In this document: positions 1 through 6,900 of the stretch, piece by piece | How the letters are laid out: the number at the start of each line of letters is the position of its first letter | Position numbering within the stretch: position 1 is the stretch's first letter | Source of the DNA: JBFGCT01 sp041581055 | Lineage (GTDB): Bacteria > Actinomycetota > Acidimicrobiia > Acidimicrobiales > Ilumatobacteraceae | DNA length: 19,365 bases | Assembly (NCBI GenBank): GCA_041581055.1 | Contig: JBFGCT010000066.1 | Location: 1-19,365, forward strand | Direction: 5' to 3' | Notes under the pieces: model-generated | Database searches by the model: none | What the model was told of the DNA's origin: nothing | The model's input: only the letters and a program-made list of their open reading frames with translations | Position numbers and translations under genes: made by a program

Positions 1-740
1 GCCCGGCCCCCGAAGACGACTTCGGCGCCGTCGACCCCCTCGTCGGCCACTCCGTCGGCGACCCGCTGCACCAGTGCGGCCAGCTCCCCGGCCTCGACGT
101 GGCCGTCGAAGAGCACCGAGGAGATCGGGGCGCCGCGCAGGGCCAGATCGGGATGGACCCGGCCGACGGTGTCGGCGGAGATCGCGGCGATCGGGACGCC
201 CGCCCCGAGGACGAGGCGGAAGGCCTCCCCGTCCGCCGCGTCGCGCCGGACCCACGTGGTGGCCGGGGTGACCACCCGTCCGATCGCCACGGGGCTCGGC
301 TCGACCGCGACATCGACGAATCCGGCGCGCTCGGCGAGCCCCTCGATCGACCTGATCGCCGCGGCGTCCCACAGGAGGGTCAGCAGCCAGCGCCGCGGGC
401 CGTCGTCGATCAGCATCGTGGACGTGATGCCGAACGCGCCCTCGAGTTCGGCCCGCCGGCCGTTGAGCTCGGGCCCGGTCAACCCGGTGACGTCGACCCG
501 CTGCAGCGACGCCCCCGGCGGGAACGTCCCGACCCGCGTCGGCGCCTCGGGGTTGCCGAGCTCGCCGCGCAGGCGCACGAGGGCGTCGACGACGCTGCGC
601 TCGTCACCGGGCGTGAGGATCGGCACGTCGGCGATGGCGTGGACGCGATCGGGGTCGTCGCGGTCGAGGCGCACCCCGCGCAGGGCGGTGTGCGTGTACT
701 CGACGCCGACCCCGTCGCCGCGTCGAGCCGCGGCGGTCAT
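1..740 (-). CDS. Partial protein of unknown function, possibly PilM/actin-fold-like
   Basis: The frame starts at an ATG (740-738) that overlaps the TGA of the upstream FtsK-like gene (ATGA, 737-740) and stays open to the left window edge, giving 246 residues without a stop. I do not recognise a firm family. The first segment (GVGVEYTHTALRGVRL, about residues 10-25) and the later AERAGFVDVAVEPSP stretch (about residues 138-152) resemble the beta-strand layout of PilM/FtsA actin-fold proteins. The usual phosphate-loop Asp-Ile-Gly is replaced by Glu-Tyr-Thr. No signal peptide or membrane segment is visible, so it is probably cytoplasmic. The overlap says it is co-translated with the FtsK-like protein and probably works with it. 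An alternative is an Hsp70-like partner of the kind found beside type VII secretion ATPases. The coding assignment is strong; the fold is a guess. Confidence 0.75.
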   Translation of the reverse strand, partial: MTAAARRGDGVGVEYTHTALRGVRLDRDDPDRVHAIADVPILTPGDERSVVDALVRLRGELGNPEAPTRVGTFPPGASLQRVDVTGLTGPELNGRRAELEGAFGITSTMLIDDGPRRWLLTLLWDAAAIRSIEGLAERAGFVDVAVEPSPVAIGRVVTPATTWVRRDAADGEAFRLVLGAGVPIAAISADTVGRVHPDLALRGAPISSVLFDGHVEAGELAALVQRVADGVADEGVDGAEVVFGGR

Positions 741-3700
741 GGCCGAACCTGCGGCGCCGCGTCGCCGGGTCGCGCCGGCGGTCGACCGGCGGCGGGCTCG
801 GCCTGGAGGCGCCCGACCTCGGCCGCCAAGGATCCGGGCGCGAGCGCGAGTTGAACCATCCTGTCGCTCGCCGTCGACCAGCAACGTCCGATCTGCCCCT
901 CGATCGCCGACGGGTCGACGACACCGAGCAGCGCGTACTCGGACGGTTCGGCGAGCGCGCCGACCAGCCGGTCCGCGACCACGTCGAGCAGCGAGCCGGC
1001 CTCCTCGGCGCGCCACGCCGTCGCGACGAGGTTGACGTTCACCGACGCCGCGCCGGCGATCGTGACGAGCTGTTCGGCCGCGTCGGCACGGCCGGCGAGC
1101 TGCCGTCGAAGCAGACCGAGGTCGTGCACGAGGAGGAGCAGCGCGGGGGCGTCACCGAGGGAGGTCGTCTCGACGGCCCGGCGGCGTTCGACCTCGGCGG
1201 CCAACCAGTCGAGGAGCGCGTCGATCTCGTCGACCTGATCCGGCGCGGCGACCAGCCCGCTGTGCGGGAGCAGGGTGGCCGCGACCCGGCGCTGGTTGAC
1301 CGGGTCGACGCAGTAGAGGTGGAGGTCGTCGGCGGAGAAACGGGCGCCGGCGCCGAGGATGATCGTGGAGAGCGCGGCGTCGAGCCCCGACCGCGGCGAG
1401 CCGAGGAACAGCATCGAGCCGTGGGCGCCCGGTTGCCACCACAGCGGCGTCGTGTCCAACTGTTCGGGGAGGTCGACCAGGCCGAGCGGGATCGCATCCC
1501 CCTGGTGTTCGGCGAGCAGCGTCTCCGAGCGGTGCAGCGGGGGCAGCGGCCGTGGCGCCAGCGCCGCCGCGGGCGATCGCCCGAGATGCGTCGCCGCCTG
1601 CGCGAGCGCGGCGATGAAGTGGGCCGTCTCACCGCCGCCGCCGCCCTCGTCCCGCGTGGCGAGCAGGTCGAGGCGCCGTTCGAGCGACGTCAGCGCCCGT
1701 CCGTACACCGTCGGGCGGACGACCAGCCCGTCGGGTCCCGCTCTGGTCGCCGGGCCGGCGGGTGGGACGAACGGCAGGTGCACCCGCTCGCCGTCGACGC
1801 GCAACGAGCCCCGGCGGCGCCCGGCGGCGGCGTCGACCGTGAGCTGCACCGCGAACGAGTCGTGATGGCGGCGCCCGATCTCGCCGCGGTCGGCGCCGGA
1901 CGTCATCACCAGCTGCAACGCCGGCAGCGCGTCGGCGAGCTCGATCAGCGCCTCGGCCAGCCCGGGGGACGTCGTCGCCGTCCGGCCGGCGTCGTCGAGC
2001 ACGGCGATCACCCATTGCCGCGCCGGGTCGATCGCCCCGACCACCTTCGCCAAGCGGACGATCAGCCGTGTCGCCGCCGCCGCGCCGGGCTCGCTGAATC
2101 GCCCGGCGAGGTGTGGCATGGCGTCGAGCTGGTCCATCGCCGCCGCCGGGTGGGTGGCGACGTGGACGAGCGAGAGGAGGTCGGGGGGGATCTGCGCGGC
2201 GATCGCGCCGACGACGCCGATCGCCATGTCGGCGGCCAGCTCGGCGCGCGTGCCGGTGACGAGCACGTTGCGGCCGGGGCCGAGGTCGGCGGTCAGCCGT
2301 TCGCCCGCGCTCGTCCCGACGGGGACGCTCAGCCGCTCCGGGAGCGGGAGCGTGCGGCGTTGCCACTCGTCGATGATGCCGTCGACCTCGGTCGGGATCG
2401 GCCGGAGCAGCGCCCGCAACGACTCCGGCCCCGGCTCGAACGCGGAGAACGCGCCCGCCGCCGGGCGTTCGGTGTCGTCGAGCGGCGCGAGGTGACGGGC
2501 GACGGTCGTGGCCGTGCTCATCTCGGTCAGGGCGGGGAGGATCCCGCCGAGGTCGACGTCGCTGTCCGCCACCAGTAGTCGCGCCGTCCCATCGCTGTGC
2601 TCGGTGATCACCGCGGTGCACGCGGCGGGGGCGTGGGCTTCGCTGTCGGCGAGGGCGAGGAGCCGGAGGCCGACCGGGTGCGACGACAGCAGCGCGAGCA
2701 GCGGCGACGTCCGATCGGTCCACAGGTCGGGGTCGTCGGCGACGAGCAGGGTCAGGTGTGAGGGCGAGAGCTGACCGGCGGTGTCGACGGCACGAGTGTG
2801 GCGCTGGGCGACCCATTCGTGGAGCTGCGACTCGTCGGTGAGGTAGCGCGGCGCTCCGCCGACGCGCAGATGCGGCAGCCACTTCGCCCAGTCCCAGCGC
2901 GCGAGCTTGTCGGGACGCGTGGCGATCACGAGGTCGAGGTCGGCCGGGCCGTGCAGCGTCGTCGACTCGACCAGGATCGTCCGCGCCAGCGCGATCGTGA
3001 ACTCGTCGCCGCCGACCAGCGCCACGCCGCGCTCGGCCGCGAGGTCGATGGTGATCGGCCCGGGCGGGTCGTCGGCCAACCCGATCGGGACCGTGAACGC
3101 GGCGAGGTCGCCCGCCCGCTGCCGCCACAGGGTCGGGCGCGCCGACACCGCATCGCGGACCGCGTCGACGACGAGCTGGCGTGGCCCGTCGTCCCCGGCC
3201 CGGGGCGGCCGGTTGAACGGCGCCATGCCGCGGGCGTCCGGGCGCCCGAGGTGGCGCGGCTCGGTCGGCGTGCACGGCGACTCGACGGCGAACACCCGCC
3301 CCCCGACGGCGAGCATGCCGCCGTGCCACGGCGTCGGACCCGAGATCCGTTTCCCGTTGATCAGGACCGGCGCCGAGTAGCCCGGTCGGGCCTCGACGCT
3401 CCCGTCGTCGCCGACCGTCAGCTCGAGCGCGGTGATCTCGACCGGCGCCGACTCCAGCTCGTCGGCGCCGAGGCGCCGACCGGGGCCGAGGCGGTACCGG
3501 CCCGGCGCCAGCGGGCGCAGCGCGCCGGCGCCGCGCCCTGCCAACTGGAGCAGCGCGACCGCCGGCGGCGGCCCGGGGCGGGTCGGACTCGTCGTGTCGA
3601 TCACGGATCCGATCGCCAGCTCGGCGTCGGCGAGCTTCGTGGCGGTGTCGATCGCCCGCCCGTCGAGCTCGGCGACCGCGGGCACGGCCTGCCCGGTGAC

Positions 3701-3793
3701 GAGCCGGACGAGGTCCTCGACCGTCGTCGTCGCGCCAAAGGCCCGGATCGCCACGTCGGCGACGCCGTGAGGGGTGCGCACGACGAGATCCAC
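737..3793 (-). CDS. FHA/FtsK-SpoIIIE (EssC-like) protein with degenerate ATPase sites
   Basis: This 1018-residue protein starts at a GTG (3793) placed 6 nt after a TAATCT box. Residues 1-68 look like a YukD/ubiquitin-like domain and residues about 80-172 like an FHA domain (INGKRISG near 145). Three FtsK/EssC nucleotide-binding folds follow: about 245-330, 487-640 and 765-960. The last is clear by family pattern: WWQPGAHGSMLFLGSP, then DDLHLYCVD, then LLPHSG, then AAEVERRR. In active relatives the loops read GxxGSGKS/T; here they read GGDEFTIAL (261-269), GTRAELAAD (514-522) and GSPRSGLD (798-805), so no Walker A lysine remains. A possible Walker B-like VIAVLDDAG persists at about 595-603. 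The two membrane helices usual between the FHA and ATPase parts are absent, and the protein is shorter than typical EssC/EccC (about 1300-1500). It is likely a cytoplasmic scaffold rather than a translocation motor. Confidence 0.85.
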   Translation of the reverse strand: MDLVVRTPHGVADVAIRAFGATTTVEDLVRLVTGQAVPAVAELDGRAIDTATKLADAELAIGSVIDTTSPTRPGPPPAVALLQLAGRGAGALRPLAPGRYRLGPGRRLGADELESAPVEITALELTVGDDGSVEARPGYSAPVLINGKRISGPTPWHGGMLAVGGRVFAVESPCTPTEPRHLGRPDARGMAPFNRPPRAGDDGPRQLVVDAVRDAVSARPTLWRQRAGDLAAFTVPIGLADDPPGPITIDLAAERGVALVGGDEFTIALARTILVESTTLHGPADLDLVIATRPDKLARWDWAKWLPHLRVGGAPRYLTDESQLHEWVAQRHTRAVDTAGQLSPSHLTLLVADDPDLWTDRTSPLLALLSSHPVGLRLLALADSEAHAPAACTAVITEHSDGTARLLVADSDVDLGGILPALTEMSTATTVARHLAPLDDTERPAAGAFSAFEPGPESLRALLRPIPTEVDGIIDEWQRRTLPLPERLSVPVGTSAGERLTADLGPGRNVLVTGTRAELAADMAIGVVGAIAAQIPPDLLSLVHVATHPAAAMDQLDAMPHLAGRFSEPGAAAATRLIVRLAKVVGAIDPARQWVIAVLDDAGRTATTSPGLAEALIELADALPALQLVMTSGADRGEIGRRHHDSFAVQLTVDAAAGRRRGSLRVDGERVHLPFVPPAGPATRAGPDGLVVRPTVYGRALTSLERRLDLLATRDEGGGGGETAHFIAALAQAATHLGRSPAAALAPRPLPPLHRSETLLAEHQGDAIPLGLVDLPEQLDTTPLWWQPGAHGSMLFLGSPRSGLDAALSTIILGAGARFSADDLHLYCVDPVNQRRVAATLLPHSGLVAAPDQVDEIDALLDWLAAEVERRRAVETTSLGDAPALLLLVHDLGLLRRQLAGRADAAEQLVTIAGAASVNVNLVATAWRAEEAGSLLDVVADRLVGALAEPSEYALLGVVDPSAIEGQIGRCWSTASDRMVQLALAPGSLAAEVGRLQAEPAAGRPPARPGDAAPQVRP

Positions 3794-3805
3794 ATCGGCA
3801 GATTA
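3794..3805 (-). promoter_or_regulatory. Putative leaderless promoter (-10 TAATCT) of the FtsK-like gene
   Basis: Reading the minus strand, TAATCT (3805-3800) fits the actinobacterial TANNNT -10 pattern and lies 6 nt before the GTG start at 3793. Transcription would begin at or next to the start codon. No Shine-Dalgarno sequence is present in those 6 nt, which supports a leaderless message. No convincing -35 element is seen. Confidence 0.45.
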
Positions 3806-3863
3806 CGACCCGACGGGCGGTGTCCGGGGCCCACGAGATTTCTGCGGATTTCTCCTCAAGTTC

Positions 3864-3879
3864 CGGCGCGAACGCGCCG
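3864..3879 (+). promoter_or_regulatory. Inverted repeat, 7-bp arms, in the leader of the giant Ig-repeat gene
   Basis: CGGCGCG (3864-3870), an AA spacer and CGCGCCG (3873-3879) form a perfect inverted repeat. It lies 54 nt upstream of the ATG at 3934, inside the divergent intergenic region. The 2-nt spacer suits a dimeric protein-binding site better than an RNA hairpin. In GC-rich DNA a chance origin is possible. Confidence 0.35.
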
Positions 3880-3888
3880 ATGAACGCT

Positions 3889-3917
3889 GCACGGCGAGTT
3901 TCCGCCTCTCGCCGTGC
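3889..3917 (+). promoter_or_regulatory. Perfect 10-bp stem-loop just upstream of the ribosome-binding site
   Basis: GCACGGCGAG (3889-3898), a 9-nt loop (3899-3907) and CTCGCCGTGC (3908-3917) form a perfect 10-bp stem. It ends 3 nt before the GGAGGG ribosome-binding site of the giant gene. There is no U-tract, so it is not a standard terminator. The position suggests an mRNA leader structure affecting translation or stability, or an operator. It matches no riboswitch class I recognise. Confidence 0.5.
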
Positions 3918-3920
3918 CGT

Positions 3921-3926
3921 GGAGGG
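3921..3926 (+). promoter_or_regulatory. Strong ribosome-binding site fixing the start at 3934
   Basis: GGAGGG lies 7 nt before the ATG at 3934. It decides this start over the in-frame ATG 38 codons upstream (3820), which has no such site and would add a polar extension ahead of the membrane segment. Unlike several other genes in the window, this one has a conventional leader. Confidence 0.75.
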
Positions 3927-3933
3927 AATTGCT

Positions 3934-6900
3934 ATGTCGACCGTGACCTGGCGTCAGGCGGTGGCAGCGATGCTCGCCACCGTCCTGAGCCTTGGCGCGC
4001 TCGTCGTCGTCCTGCGCTCCGACGGTCTGCCCGCGATCGACGCGACGTCGTCACGCGCCGTGCGCTGGTTCGTCCACCAGCCGACCGGCCGCGTCGTGCT
4101 GGCCGACGGCTTCGGCGGCCGAGCGCTGGCCAGCCTCGAGGTCGGATCGCCGGGGGAAGAGCTGATCGTCGCCGAGGGCGCCTCGCGGGCGTACCTGGTC
4201 AACGACAACACCGCCGAGGTGCGGTCGATCGACTCCGCCGAGCTGCGGCTCGGGTCGCCACAGGGGCTGGCGCCGCTCGGCACCGGTCGCGCCATCTCCG
4301 GCGTCGGGCCGGCCGGGCTGGTCGTCGTCAACCCGGTCGACCGTTCGGCCAACCTCCTCCCCGAGGGCGGCGAGTCGATCGCCTTCACGGTCGACATGGG
4401 GTCGACCGCGCTCGTCGCGCCCGACGGCTCGATCTGGTCGGTCGTCGACGACCGGGTCGTGCGCACCTCGTCCTCGTCGGCGGCGGCGACCACGTCCCAG
4501 TCGATCGGCGCCCCGTCGGCGACGCTGTCGCTCGTCGGCAACCGGCCGCTCGTGCTCGACGCGCCGGGTCGGCGGGCGCGTCTCGCCGACGGGCCCTGGG
4601 TCGACCTCCCGACGTCGGCGGCGCCGAGCGAGATCGTCATGCAGCAGCCGGGCCCTCCCGGCAGGTGCGGATGGGTGGGCGCCGACGACGAGCTGTGGTG
4701 TGTCGGCGCCGACGGCGTCGCCGAACGATCGACGGTGGCCGGCCTCGACATCGGCGGCGGCGACCTGCTGGCGATCGCCGGCGACGCCGCTGCCGTCGTG
4801 CGTCGGGCGCCCACGTCGATCGTCCGCTTCGACTGGCGCGACGGGACCATTGCCAGCGACCGCGTCGCCAGCGTCGACGGCGACGCGGTGCTCGACGTCA
4901 CGGCCACCGTCGACCTCGTCTGGGTCGACGACCGCCAGGGCCGGTTCGTGTGGGCGATCAACCCGTGGGGGATCACCCAGATCGACAAGAACGACAACAG
5001 CGTGCTCGTCCTCGGCGACGAGGGCGAGGTGATCGACGAGGGCGACGGGCCCGACCGCGGGACCGGCGGGGCCGACGACGGTTCGTCCGGCGGCATCGAG
5101 GAGCGGGAGCCCGACGACAACGGCATCGACGACCCGCCGGTCGCCCTCGACGACCCGGTCACCGCTCGCTCGGGGAGCCAGGTGAGCGTCCCGGTCACAG
5201 CCAACGACTACGACCCCGACGGCGAGGCGATCGTGGTCGTCGACGTCGAGCGGCCGGGCCACGGCACGGTCGAGATCGGGACGGCCACGACGTTGACCTA
5301 CAACCCGGAGCCCGGATACGTCGGCATCGACACGTTCGGATACACGATCGCCGACGGCGACGGAACCGAGGCGCGGGCCGAGGTCATCGTCGAGCTGCTG
5401 CCGGCGGACGCCAGCAACCGACCGCCGATCGGCGCCACCGACGAGGCCCAGACCGGGCCGGGCACCGCGGTCGTCGTCGAGGTGCTGTTGAACGACATCG
5501 ACCCCGAGCGCGACCCGTTGCGGATCGGCTCCTTCAGCCCGCTCGAGGACATCGGGGCGGTCACCGAGACCGTGGGGCCGTCCGGTCTCCCCGCGCTGCG
5601 CTTCGCGCCGATCGCCGGGTTCGAGGGCACGGCGATCTTCAGGTACCGCCCCGTCGACTCGTTCGAGGCGTTGGGCGACGAGGTCGAGGTGCGCGTCGAG
5701 GTGGCGAGCGCCGGCGACGCGAACCGCCCTCCGGTCGTCGGCCCCGACGCCGTGCGGCTCCGCCGCAACGTCGAGACGAAGCTGCCGGTCCTGGTCAACG
5801 ACGTCGACCCGGACGGCGACGCGATGACCTTGTCGGTGGTCGAACCTCTGCCCGAGGGCCTCGAGGTCGACGTGGAGGGGACGCAGTTGGCGATCGTCGC
5901 GCGGGCCGGCTCGGGCGCGCTGGCGCCGTTCCAGTACGAGGTCGACGACGGCCGAGGTCATCGGGTACGCAGCGGTGTGCTCGTCGCCGTGATCGACGAC
6001 GTCGAGCCGAACCGCCCGCCGGTCGTGAGCCCGGACGCCAAGACCGCAGTCGTCGGTCGGACCGTCACGATCGATGTCACGGCGAACGACAGCGACCCGG
6101 ATGGCGACCCGCTCGTGATCGTCGACGTGACCCAGCCGGCCGACCGGCGGGGCGCGGCCGCGGTCGTCGGTCGCGATCGTGTCGAGTTCACGCCGGCCCC
6201 GCTCGTCGACGACGACTCGGCCAACGTCCGCTTCACCTACACCGTCAGCGACGGCAACGGGCACGAGGTCGCCGGGGACGTCACGATCACCGTGCTGCCC
6301 GAGCCGCTGCCGGAACCCCCGTACGCCCAGGACGACTCGACGTTCACCTACGTCGACGAGCCGGTGACGATCGACGTGCTGCGCAACGACGGTGACCCGT
6401 CCGGTGAGCGACCGACGCTGGTCGGCGCGCCGGGCTGCCCGGCCGGGGGGCGCGCCGTCGTGACCGCCGACGACCAGGTTCGGTTCGACCCGCCGCCGGG
6501 CCGGTCGGGGGCGTTCCGTTGCAGCTATGAGGTGACCAACTCGCAGGGCTTGCGAGCGTCGGCGTCGATCGTGGTCAGCGTCCGCGAGCCGGAGATCACC
6601 AACGAGCCGCCCGAGGCGGTCAACGACGTGCTGACCGTCGCGGTCGAGGAGACCGCCACGATCGATGTCGCCGAGAACGACGACGACCCGGACGGACCAG
6701 CGGCTGAGCTGGTCGTCGTCTCCTCGACGGCGCCCAACCTCGGGTCGGCGGTGCGCAACGGCAACGAGATCACGTTCACCGCCGGCGCGCAGACCGGGGT
6801 CACGTCGATCAACTACCAGATCGCCGACGTCGAGGGGGCGGTCTCGCTCGGTCGGCTCACCGTCATCATCGAGGAGGCGGCCAACCAGCCGCCCAACGCG

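Noticed and set aside
3820..3933. In-frame upstream ATG for the giant protein
   Set aside because: It lacks a ribosome-binding site and would run through the hairpin leader; the ATG at 3934 has GGAGGG at good spacing and begins directly before the membrane segment.
3794..3933. Known riboswitch class in the giant-gene leader
   Set aside because: The stems lack the conserved loop sequences of the classes I can recall (c-di-GMP, cobalamin, guanidine), so I list them only as dyads.
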